Assembly: GCF_050947875.1 (NCBI RefSeq)
Contig: NW_027460390.1
Coordinates: forward strand, 1,860,001-1,924,000
Direction: 5' to 3'
Length of the DNA stretch: 64,000 bases
Origin: Dermacentor variabilis
Lineage: Eukaryota > Arthropoda > Arachnida > Ixodida > Ixodidae
Position 1 is the stretch's first letter. Every line of letters begins with the position of its first letter. The notes beneath the pieces are model-generated. The model was not told the DNA's origin, did no database searches, and saw nothing but the letters and a program-made list of their open reading frames with translations. Shown one piece after another: positions 1 to 9,847 of this stretch. The position numbers and the translations under genes are program-made.

Positions 1-134
1 TCTCAAGTAAGGTTTACTTGAAATCGTTTGCGGTCATTCTGACACTTGCATAACTTCAGTCATATGTGGCGCCCACTCTAGGTTGTATCGACCCACTTTG
101 CTTTTGGCACTCGCTTGCGAAGGTCGCGTATGAG

Positions 135-2106
135 CAGTGGCGTAGCTAGGTGATCTGGCACCCGGGGCCCATAGATATTATGTCACCCCCCCCCCCCCCA
201 CCGAGTGTAGTCGAGGAAAGCGAGGATATCGACGATTTCCGGGTTTCAGCACCAGTACAGCCGCCTTGGATACCGCGCACGTCCCCCGGGTCCCCCTCTC
301 CTTCGCTTTCTTTCCCAGAGATGGCGAACGCCGCAGGTATACACGCAGTTTTTTTCTGCGCCAAATAACACAGGGTGCTGCACTGATACCTTGTGATAAG
401 CGCATGTGCACATCTTCTGTCAGACTGTAAGTCATGGCAGCCAATACAAATGCGGCATCGTGGCAAATACGGCTGATGTCACAAGTAACGAAAAATATCT
501 TTATAAAGTTTTAATTACCAATTTTAGCGGCAACGTTGCATTTGCAAAATTGAAGGCCGACATTCATATCTTGCCCGAGAACAACTTCACAAAAATCCTC
601 GTAGGCACTATATGGCGCGCAGTATTTTGGCTGGGGGAAGCCCTGAACGAAAAGGAAAATTAAATTGTTTGTCAGTGACGCTGATCCCCTCAGCCTATTA
701 GAAAAACGAAAAATGCCACCTGCCTCCCTGCTGCGCAGGCGCCAATGCTGTGACAATTACGAGTTCTCGTCATTGTGATCAATAAATCCTTGTTTTTATT
801 TGTTGCTATACAGACAAACCTGATTATCCGAGCTGCGGTACCACAAAAAGATTTGGAACAGAATAGAGCACGCTTCGCGTCGATGCTTGGCGTCACCATA
901 AAAAAAAAAGAAAAAAAGAAGACCGCGATGAAGCCCGTGCCAGCGAAAGCTTGCACTACTGTTGGTCTGCACTCGCAATGGAGAGGATCAAGGGATCAAC
1001 GTCACTGGTGCACTATTTCATATTTCTTTCGGTACTGCCATACTGGGCGCCGGCCGCAGTGCCAAAGTACTGTAGGTTGTAGCACCCAAAACGGCTTTGT
1101 TTAAGAAGTTTTTGTTGAGGTAATAACATGACTTTGAGTCCTCAATTCTCGAACTGAAGTGCTTCCTCTATAAGTACTAATTAAGGGATTATTAAGGATA
1201 TGGTTATTACTTATCTGCCATATTTTTCACGCTACCGAGTTCCCGCTAATCACAAAAATACATAACTTCATAGAATATCAGGAAATATCCTTACAAAATT
1301 CACCTTTCTTTTTTATAAAGTTCAGTGCAGCTGATACAGACACTGTACTTGTGACATGAAGTCACGCAACAACAACAGTTTTCTGAAACTTTCGAGGTTG
1401 AGAAGGAAAGCGTGAAACATAACGGCATGTTTCGCAGCGGCTTTTTCTCGGAGCGAACGGGAGAGGGGAAGTAAAAGCGAGCCAAACATCGCGGCGGGCC
1501 CGCGACTACAGCCTGTCGAGTCATACGCCGCCGAACTCTTCGGCCACACCGAGTCTGAAGACGGCCCAGAGAATCCCATTCGCGACTTTTGACGGTCGCA
1601 CCTATGCAACGTCGCTCTCAACAAACGCTTCGCCGTAAACGCGAGCGCCGGGTGAGCTGGCTGAACGCCCTCTTGCTGCTGTCTTTGTTCGTCTTCGTTG
1701 CGCGTTCTGAGCAGCAGAGGGGCCCAAGAGCCCCAACGCCTTACAACGCCTCACTTTATGCTTAGCGATTCCTGCTCCCAGCATGAACTCACGGCACGAG
1801 CGCACCCCACATGAAACGTTCCGCTAAGGCGAGTAATTTAGTGACCATATTGAGAATAAAATTTTTTAGCCCGCACATTCGTGTAATTATTTCGTGGGGT
1901 GTTGATAGAGCTGCAGCCGACAATTCTGCGGCGCAACGCATCGGGTGCATGAGCTCGGGCTACTGGATACCGGAGAATTCTTTGCAATTTGCGCCCAGTC
2001 AAGCCGGCGGAAAGAGGGGTGTCTTAAGGCGTATATGACACCCCCCCACTGGCCCCTTGCACCCGGGGCCCCCGGCCCCCCGGCCCCCCCTGTTGCTACG
2101 CCACTG
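135..2106. mobile_element. hAT-like DNA transposon, non-autonomous, 1972 bp
   Basis: The element begins CAGTGGCGTAGC and ends with its exact inverse complement. It is flanked by the 8-bp direct repeat CGTATGAG (127-134 and 2107-2114). Units B and C carry a single CGTATGAG with no insertion, so the empty site is visible in the same window. An 8-bp target duplication and CAG-starting termini are typical of the hAT superfamily. The subterminal regions are C-rich (182-200; 2041-2090). Only short unconvincing reading frames lie inside and I see no transposase, so it was probably mobilised in trans. Confidence 0.88.
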
Positions 2107-2114
2107 CGTATGAG

Positions 2115-3640
2115 CATGCTAGGACGTAGGGACGACCACGGAGCGTCAAATGTGGTGTGCCGACAACAGCATAACCGACAATGACATGACGATTCCGAAA
2201 TGATAATGATATTATGAGGACGATTGCTTGAAACAAAAGTACAACTACGACGGCAAGACGACTAAATAAAGACCAAGCTACACTGACGATAATGACATGA
2301 CCACGACGGCACGGCGACGACAGTATGACAACAGATACATATAACATCGACTGTCTGAAGACGACGCAGTGACGAAGATGGCATGAAAACAGCGACATAT
2401 CAGGATTGAATGACGACACCATGAATATCATAGAATGACAAACAAGGAACGTAATCGGACCGACACAGCCGGTATGACTACAACGCCATAACGACAACGG
2501 GACGACGTTTTGAAGTGACAAGGATGGTGCCATGGCGACATGGCAGGCAAGGATGGTGCCAAGACATGCGATGGCGACATTGGCATGCCAACGACTTTGT
2601 GACGACGGCGGCATGACGACGAATGTATAACAATGAATGCTATACGGCGACTGTATGATGACGACGCAGTGTTGTTGGGATGCAAATAATGGCATGAGGA
2701 CAATGGTATCAGTTCGAATCCGCGATGACGACTACGTCACGAAGACTGTATGACCATGACTATATGAAGGCGATGGAGGGACGATGACAGCATGGCAAAA
2801 CTAGAATGACGACTATCACATGACCACGAGAGCCCCGCGGCAGTATGACAACGAATGCAAGACAACTGTTGATGGCGCGATAATGACGGCATGACGAGAG
2901 TCGGATTACAATCCTGCAATGATGACAATACAAGAATCATAACGACATCCCTACCAGGAGCACAGTCCTAGTAGCCGGCGGTATTAGACAATTCGCGTAA
3001 CTGAGTCAGTGTACTGGGCGTGACGACGACTGCATGACGAGAGTCGGAAGGCGAAGCTTTAATGGCGATGCTGAAATGACCACGACGGCCTCACGACGAT
3101 GTTATGACAACAAATGTAAGACGTCTGTGTAAGGATGATGGCGTGACGACGACGGCATGACAAACCTGGAACGACGACAACGCAACAACCACAACGGCAC
3201 CAAGGCCGCGAGCACGTACAGGCGCCCAAATCTTTAACTGGCGCGCGCGAGCGGCGACTTTTCCGAGCGTCAGCGCCGCATGACGGGGCGCGGCTGCAAT
3301 GAGTCTGAGGCTAAGTGCATACGGACAAAGCGCGCTCAGCTGGGCCCATCGTCTGCTAAGCTGTTTCCAGCCTCGCCCCGTCACACGGCGCTGACGCACG
3401 GAAAAGTCGCCGATCGCGCACGCCAGTTAAAGATTTGGGCGCCTGTACCTAGTGGCACAAGTTGTCAGATTACTCGGGCCACTGTATCGGCGTAAAAGGC
3501 ATGACGATGACTGCAGGACGAGAGTTACATGATGAAGCTTTAATGGGGACGATGGAGTGACCGAAGCGGCATCACGGCTACACTACGAGCACATACTTAG
3601 ATTGGACGACACCGTCTTCAGGCAGTCGCTGTCATGGATC
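2115..3640 (+). repeat. Degenerate TGACGACG-type satellite, unit A right arm
   Basis: The stretch is built from imperfect repeats of a motif like ATGACGACGGCATGAC. It produces long but meaningless open frames rich in Ser, Val, Met and His on the minus strand. It is homologous to 43430-44670 and to the end of the window, and is the inverse complement of the family at 40508-41790. A MITE interrupts it at 3220-3444. From about 3640 to 3940 I see no gene. Confidence 0.8.
3220..3444. mobile_element. 225-bp MITE with long terminal inverted repeats
   Basis: Left end AGGCGCCCAAATCTTTAACT is matched by its inverse complement at the right end. The inverted similarity continues for roughly 75 bases, covering the AAAAGTCGC and GCGCTGACG-like tracts. 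The element is flanked by GTAC on both sides (3216-3219 and 3445-3448). Unit B has one uninterrupted GTAC at the homologous site near 44525, confirming an insertion. It has no coding capacity. I cannot assign a superfamily from a 4-bp duplication alone. Confidence 0.85.
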
Positions 3641-3939
3641 CGTTGACATACTGTCGTCGCCATGCTGTCGCAGTCGCGTAACTTGGGCTACTGGATCGGC
3701 GTAAGAGGCTACACAGATAAATAGACATATAAGCTCAAAACGCGCGAAGAAGGCAAAGAATGCTAACCGCATTAAAATACAGTATTCCTGAAATGCGAGA
3801 TCGCGTTACTTGCTTTGAGAATGAACAGCAATCCCACCATGTCACAAGTGAGTGAATATTTAATTTTAGGGTATTCAGTGAAAGAACGGGCATTTTTCTT
3901 CTTGAATGTCGGCGAGTGTTTAGTCCTCGTACACGTTGA

Positions 3940-4552
3940 CTACGAGATACTTGAATGTATATCTAATGACAGGAAGCGGAGTATGCAGTGTGCACAACAC
4001 TTTCCTCCTCGAAAACACGAAAAAGAAAGCTTCCCCTCTTTGCTCCTCCAAATGCGCATGTAGTTCATCGAAACATACGTGTTAAAAGCGAGGAACTCCC
4101 TGAGGTTCCACACCACACGCGTCATATCGTACTCTGCGGCCCGCGACGTGCAATGTGCACGAAGCACGAAGCAAGTATGGCCCTTGGTGGACTTAATTGT
4201 CCAGAACATCTACCACCGTGATCAACTGGTTTGCGGTCTCCGCTGCCTCAGAGACAACGTCCAACTGGGCGCGAACAAGCCTCGGCAGCGTGATGAGCAT
4301 CCTAAGCAGCATGTCTCGCCCGCAAACGCCGTATACTGCGACACTTTTTTGGTCCTTCCAGTCGTGCACCAAGTTGAAGACATACAGGCTGAGAGTTCTG
4401 GCACTGATGGTGACGTGAGGAAGCTTCTTTCTGGATTTTCGCAGGAGATGTTTGGTGTTCTTGCATGTGGAGCTGTTGAACATCAAAGTGTTGGTCGAAT
4501 TCTCTCGGCGTTCTGAACAGGGAGTCGAACCGCCAGGTTCCGCACTCTCCAT
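3940..4552 (-). pseudogene. Out-of-frame C-terminal part of the F-box gene (unit A)
   Basis: In the +1 frame relative to the F-box frame, 4552-4193 encodes a coherent stretch including KKLPHVTISARTLS and GRDMLLRMLITLPRLVRAQL. It ends at a TAA created by a 4-base AATT insertion around 4194-4197 that unit B lacks. A third frame (4209-3940) resumes the same protein with STKGHT and EYDMTRVVWNLREFLAFNT, as in B. A short deletion relative to B follows at about 4050. Three frames for one protein mark a decayed gene. Confidence 0.7.
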
Positions 4553-5300
4553 TCACTGAAAGGATCCGGAACTTGAGGAAAGACTGAAGTACCTGTGCCA
4601 CCGTCACGTCGTTCTCGTTCCAAACGCTGCCGATCTGGAGTAACTTCAGGTTTGGACGTGTCTTAGGCACGTACAGCAATCCGCCTGTGAATATACGAGT
4701 TACTGAGAGGCATGCCAGATGCTGCAGTGATTCGATGCACCCCCATGTGCTTCTATGGCGTACCCGATCCGAGTTGATGTCCAGTCGTTCAAGCAAAGGA
4801 CCGCTGGCGTATAGCTGGCGAATAATGCCGTCCTCGATGTGGACTTCTCGCGAAGTCAAGAATACTTTCAGGCATTTTAAGCTCTGGAGAAGGCGTATGT
4901 CATCTGGCAGCAGCGTATCACTTCCACGCAACGCCACGGCGGTAACGGACTCGCAGATTCGCAGAATGATTGGCATGCTGCGATGTGAGGGCCCTCGGCA
5001 AGGTATCACCAGCTCTTTCACCAGTTTGAAGTGCGTCGAGCAAGGAGCGATGTCTTCTACGTAGATAATTGCGTAGACATTAAGCCTTCGGATCAGGGTG
5101 GCTCTGCTTAGGCCCTCTTCCTCCGGATGCTCTCTTTCCATGTCCCGCAGATTGATACGCACCGCTGTCCAGAGGCAAGGGTCGAAGGCTAACCTCTTCC
5201 ATCGCTCGTACACCTGGGCTATTGTCGCGAGCCAGAGTTGCGGGATGTAAGCGAATATCTTGAGGACGAGTTCAACTGGGAGGTCGTCAAAGTGCAACAT
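4302..5300 (-). CDS. F-box protein, 332-codon frame, C-terminus frameshifted (unit A)
   Basis: The first 45 residues form an F-box (FDDLPVELVLKIFAYIPQLW, then a Trp-Lys-Arg-Leu and Cys-Leu-Trp core). F-box proteins bind Skp1 and bring substrates to SCF ubiquitin ligases. Residues 80-260 look like irregular leucine-rich repeats, the usual substrate-binding part. After about residue 258 the frame turns into unlikely Gln/His/Arg-rich sequence, while the +1 frame (4193-4552) carries a hydrophobic, protein-like continuation. I therefore read a frameshift near 4525. The ATG at 5300 follows a GAA/AAG microsatellite (5301-5325). Unit B carries the same frame and the same shift. Probably a pseudogene, but an unannotated intron at the shift cannot be excluded. 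Confidence 0.7.
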   Translation of the reverse strand: MLHFDDLPVELVLKIFAYIPQLWLATIAQVYERWKRLAFDPCLWTAVRINLRDMEREHPEEEGLSRATLIRRLNVYAIIYVEDIAPCSTHFKLVKELVIPCRGPSHRSMPIILRICESVTAVALRGSDTLLPDDIRLLQSLKCLKVFLTSREVHIEDGIIRQLYASGPLLERLDINSDRVRHRSTWGCIESLQHLACLSVTRIFTGGLLYVPKTRPNLKLLQIGSVWNENDVTVAQVLQSFLKFRILSVNGECGTWRFDSLFRTPREFDQHFDVQQLHMQEHQTSPAKIQKEASSRHHQCQNSQPVCLQLGARLEGPKKCRSIRRLRARHAA

Positions 5301-5325
5301 CTTCTTCTTCTTCTTCTTCTTCCTT
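5301..5325. repeat. CTT/AAG trinucleotide microsatellite at the F-box start
   Basis: Consecutive CTT repeats lie directly before the F-box ATG, read on the minus strand. The tract is longer here than in unit B (46406-46420), so it has changed length since the duplication. From 5326 to about 5700 I see no gene. Confidence 0.85.
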
Positions 5326-5699
5326 CAAAATTCTGGCACGTACCCATGAGGAGAAGATTGGCCATGGCACTCAATGGAAACATAACGTCAACTTCTTGCT
5401 TCCTGTTAACTTGTTGATCTGTACGATCCATATTTAATTAGTAGTGAATATAAATTATTTTTCTGTTGCCGTTTCTCGAATAGACATGCCAGTTTTGCCG
5501 AAGATGCTATATTACGAAAACAACGCGATTAAGTGTTAATAATGAGGAAAATGTGCTTAACATGAGAGTCTCCCAGTCGCAATGACGTACTCATGCACAA
5601 TATGACACACTTCCTTTCGGGCTCGACCAGGGGTACTTGCCCCAAAAGATAACATGTTAATCACCGAGAGAGGAAGGCCCATACGCGACAGGGGTTGCT

Positions 5700-6450
5700 T
5701 AAAGTAGGTCTACCTTTCGGAATTATATTTTCGGAGAAAGAGGAGGAAATGGTACGGTGATTGTATATCCCCACATGATGCATAAAGGTTCGATGCTGCG
5801 ATCCCACACCTACTCATGTACATATTTAGTTGAGGTGTTCGACATTGTAATAGTGTAATGGAAGCTTCGCATTGCCGAGACGGACAAGACCGCACATTCC
5901 AGGTTAACGCTAAATGTTCGTAATCCGGTGCAGCAACGAGGGGGCTCATTTTTCCTACCTAGGACTTGTCGCCAAGGGAACCTTGTCACTGTTAACAGAG
6001 TAAGGTTGGGTATAAAGAAACTCACTGCCTCCAAGCGCTGCCTTTGCGAAGCTGTCTGTAATCTGATTGAGTCCTAGTCCACAATGTCCAGGTATCCACA
6101 AAACCGGATTGTGTAGCGATCGGTGCAATGGTGAATTATTTGTGCTTTCCATCGACGTAAGAACTGACAGGCAATCTGCGAGCAATATTGTGGGACACAT
6201 TTTTTTTTTGAATTTTGTATACGGCCAAGCATATGGCCATTAATTCGGCCACATAAAATTGGAGTGTAATCGGGAAGACGGATAGCAAAGCTCCATGACA
6301 GTGTTTGAGAGCAAATGCCTATCGTTGATTTCTGACCTTTTTATTAGGTGTCCGTGGACACTGCATTTTATGATGGAAAAACTTCCAAATACTACTTCAA
6401 AGACTAGCCTTTTCTCGTCTATGAAATTAGCATTACTTGGAAAGCGCAAC
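5700..6450 (-). pseudogene. LINE remnant with RNase H domain (unit A)
   Basis: Minus-strand frames 6449-6240, 6200-5955, 6034-5810 and 5949-5710 read consecutively as one broken protein. The 6200-5955 part has LLADCLSVLTSMES and LWIPGHCGLGLNQITDSFAKAAL. These match the DS and W-PGH-G---N---D--A-A signature of RNase H domains found in I/R1/Ingi-like LINEs. The last part contains a Cys/His tail (SCGDIQSPYHFLL) of the kind seen after LINE RNase H. It is broken in the same way in unit B, so it inserted before the duplication. No reverse transcriptase core is visible upstream. Confidence 0.7.
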
Positions 6451-7064
6451 TTGGCAGCGCTGATTCAGCGTTCCTCTTCTACCTTTTCTTTGACCCCTAG
6501 CGCTTTCGTTATATCAAATATTTTTACGAGAGCGACATCTGGGCGTTCTTATTCCTTAATGAAGAAATAAACTATGAATTGTCACTGGTGTGCCAGAGAA
6601 TGTCTACTTTCACTATATCGTGTTGCATAGGGGCCGACTACCTCTGGAGTTTTCCGGGAGGAGGGTGGCTCAGCTCACTACGGACGATGCCGGTGCCTCC
6701 CCCCTCCCCCCCGCGCACGCGCACACATACACACACCTATAGTGCCATCGCGAGAGCTTTGTCACCCACATCCTTTCAGGTTGTTTTCGCCTTTCCTCGA
6801 CCTTATCACTTGAAATTTTACTCGGTCTAATCGCTTACTGCATAATTGTTGACGCGGATGGGAAAGGCTTTTAATTCATTATTTCGCTTTATTTTTGCAA
6901 ATCCTGACAATAGGAGGACCCGGGCATTAGAAGATCTAGCGGCGGCTACCTCATCCGTATTTTCTCACTTCAACATTGTTTTAAGTTTCCACACAATATA
7001 TACATACACAATATATATGGATATACACACAGGACAAAGCTTATTATATATTTGAAAGAAGTCA
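6451..7064. other. No gene seen; CA-rich tract
   Basis: This interval aligns with unit B (about 47550-48165). It includes a C-rich and CACACA-rich run at 6698-6740. The open frames on the plus strand are not conserved in a protein-like way. Confidence 0.5.
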
Positions 7065-9500
7065 TCGTCATCATCAGCCTGTATTATGTGCAATGCAGGA
7101 CGAAGGCCTCTCCCTGCGATCTTTAATTACCCCTGTCCTACGCCAACCGATTGCAACTATAGAGCCCGCGAATATACTAATTTTATCGCTCCACCTAGTC
7201 TTTTGTCGTCCTCGACTGTGTTTTCTTTCCCTTGCTGCCCCTTCTGTAAACCTAATGTTCTAACGGTTATCTAACCGGCGCATTACATTACCTGCCCAGC
7301 TCCATTCTTTCCTCTTGATGTCAATTAGGATATCGTCTATACCTGTTTGCTCTCTTATCCAAACGCTCTCTCTGTCTTTAACGTTATGCCTAGCAATCTT
7401 CGTTCCATCGCTCTTTGCGCGGTCCTTAACTTGTTCTCAAGCTTCTTTGTCAGTCTCCAAGTCTCTGCCCCATATATCAGCACTGGTAAAATGCACTGAT
7501 TCTACACCTTCCTTTTAAATGATAATGGTAAGCTTCCAGTCAGGAGCTGGCAATATCTGCCGTATGCGATCCAACTCATTTCTATTCTTCTGTGAATTCC
7601 ATTCTAGTGATGATGGTTCCCTGTGATTAATTGACCTAATTAAACGTACTCCTTCACAGACTCTAGAGGTCGACTGGCGATCCTGAACTCTTGTGCCTTT
7701 GCCCGGCTATTTATTATTATTGTTGTCTTCTGCATATTAATCTCCAACCCCACTCTTATACTCTCTCTGTTAAGGTCCTCAATCATTTGTTGTAATTCGT
7801 CTGCAGTGTTGCTGAATAGAACATTGTCATCAGCAAACCGAAGGTTGCTGAGATATTTGCCGTCGACCTTCACTCCTAAGCCTTCCCAGTTTATTAGCTT
7901 GAATGCTTCTCCTAAGCACGCAGTGAATAGCATTGTAGAGATTGTGTCTCCCTGTCTGACCCTTTTCTTTATAGGTATCTTCCTGCTTTTCTTGTGTAGA
8001 ATTAAGGTAGCTGTAGAACCTCTGTAGATATTTTCCACTGTATTTCCGTAAGCGCTCTGTACTCCTTGATTATGTAATGCCTCTATGACTGCTGTTATCT
8101 CTGCTGAATCAAATGCCTTTTCGTAATCAATGAAAGCCATATAGAGAGGCTTATTTGACTGTGCGGATTTCTCGATAACCTGATTGATGACATAGAAGTG
8201 ATCCATTGTAGAGTATCCCTTCCTGAAGCCAGCCTGTTCCTTTGGTTGACTGAAGCCCACTCTTGCCCTTATTCTATTGGATATTATTTTGCTAAATATT
8301 GTATATAAAAATGGCCGTAAGCTAATGGGACTATAATTTTTCAATTATTTAACGTCTCCCTTTTTTTGGATTAGTAGAATGTTTGCATTCTTCCAGTTTT
8401 CTGGGACCCTTGCAGTCGATAGACACTTCGTATAAAGAGCCGCCAGTTTTTCAAGCATTATGTCTCCTCCATCTTTGATTAAATCGACTGTTATTCCATA
8501 TTCTCCTGCTGCTCTTCCTCGGTTCATGTCTTGCAAGGCCCTTCTGACTTCATCGCTAGTTATAGGAGGAGTTCCTGTGTCTTGTTCATTACTGTTTCCA
8601 ACAGAGGTATCTTGACTCCTCTGGGTAGTGTACAGGTCAGTATAGAATTCTTCCAATGCTTTTACTATATCTTCGAGATTGCTGATGACATTACTCTGCT
8701 TATCTTTCAGTGCATACATCTTGGTTTGTCCTATGCCATGTTTCTCACCGATTTGAGGCTACATCCATTTTTTACGGCTTCTTCAGTCTTTCTCACGTTA
8801 TAGTTTCGAATATCCCTTATTTTCGCCTTGTTGATCAGTTTTGACAGTTCCGTGAATCTGTCTCTTGAGTTGGACACTTTCATTTTTCGTCGTTTCCTTA
8901 TTAAGTCCTTTGTTACTTGGGAGAGCTTGGCTACTGGTTGCGTTGGTGCCTTGCCTCCCAGTTCAATTGCTGCCTCTGAAGCCAACCTAGTTACGGTTTC
9001 ATCATTAGCTCTGTCATCATCTCTCTCTTCTAAGGCTGCATATATGCTTGCAAGTACCAGCCAGACTTTATCTGCTTTTACACTTACTGTTTCTAAGTTG
9101 ACGTGTTTCTTCTTGAACAATTTAGCTCTTTGAAGTTCACCTCAATTCTCCTCAATTTCTTCAAATTGAGGTGAATCCTAGCCCTCACTAACCTATGATC
9201 ACTGCACTTTACCTACCACTTCTACATCCTGCACTACGTGCGATCAGCAGGAAGTATGAAGTCAAATTCATTTCTTGTTTCACCGTTAGGGTTTTTCCAG
9301 GTGGACTTTCTGTTGCTACGCTTCCTGAAAAAGGTGTTCGTTATTCGAAGCTTATTCGTTTCTGTGAATTTTACCTGCATCTCTCCTCTAGCGTTCCCAG
9401 AATCGACGCCGTAGTTGCCAATTGCTTGTTCACCAGCATGCTTTCTCCCCACTTTTGCATTGAGGTCCTAAATTACTACAGTATATTGAGTTAGCCAATT
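7065..9500 (-). mobile_element. 5'-truncated RTE-like LINE (unit A)
   Basis: Read on the minus strand, the order is endonuclease end (9452-9234, NYGVDSGNARGE and FDFI), a linker (9120-8731), then reverse transcriptase (8719-7640), then a conserved C-terminal and 3' part down to a GATGATGACGATGA tail near 7065. The endonuclease is cut near 9500, as is usual for 5'-truncated LINEs. The RQGDTIS block and FADD in place of YADD resemble RTE-clade elements. Unit B has the same truncation point, so insertion predates the duplication. Confidence 0.82.
7640..8719 (-). pseudogene. Reverse transcriptase of the RTE-like LINE, broken (unit A)
   Basis: The frame 8719-8345 ends in LLIQKKGDVK followed by stops. 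The next frame (8344-7640) starts KNYSPISL and carries AFIDYEKAFDS, RVRQGDTISTMLFTACL and LRFADDNVLFSN, the expected RT order. The stop between the two frames and the missing 5' half make the copy inactive. The catalytic blocks themselves are present here, unlike in unit B. Confidence 0.82.
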
Positions 9501-9847
9501 CAATAAATAGAGGTAAATAGAGGTAGCCAATTAAAGAAAAGATATTTCTAAAGGTATGGATAGCCTATGCCTAGAGAATGAACATGTTACTGTATGTTCA
9601 CCACGCTTCAAATTGCTTTGCGTGCTTTTTTGCCCATGAAATAAAACCTATAGACTTCAGTGACCCCTTCGGCAGACTCTTTTATCAATGGTGTGTGAAA
9701 TGCACGTGAATGTTGTGTCTCAGTATTGCATCTCTATCCGGTAAGCAATACTAACGACTCATGAAAAAAAAGAAACGTTTCTAATAATTTCAACATTTAT
9801 TAGGGGCGGAAACATCGTCAGTTGCATGCAAAGGTCATAAATAGATA

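Noticed and set aside
775..1104. Possible hAT transposase frame inside the first hAT-like element
   Set aside because: The 109-codon frame has no DDE, zinc-finger or dimerisation motif and looks random.
2096..2695. Long open frames rich in Ser, Val, Met and His, also at 40602-41807, 43319-44240 and 63414-63890
   Set aside because: They are products of the TGACGACG/CGTCGTCA satellite, which lacks stops in several frames at once.
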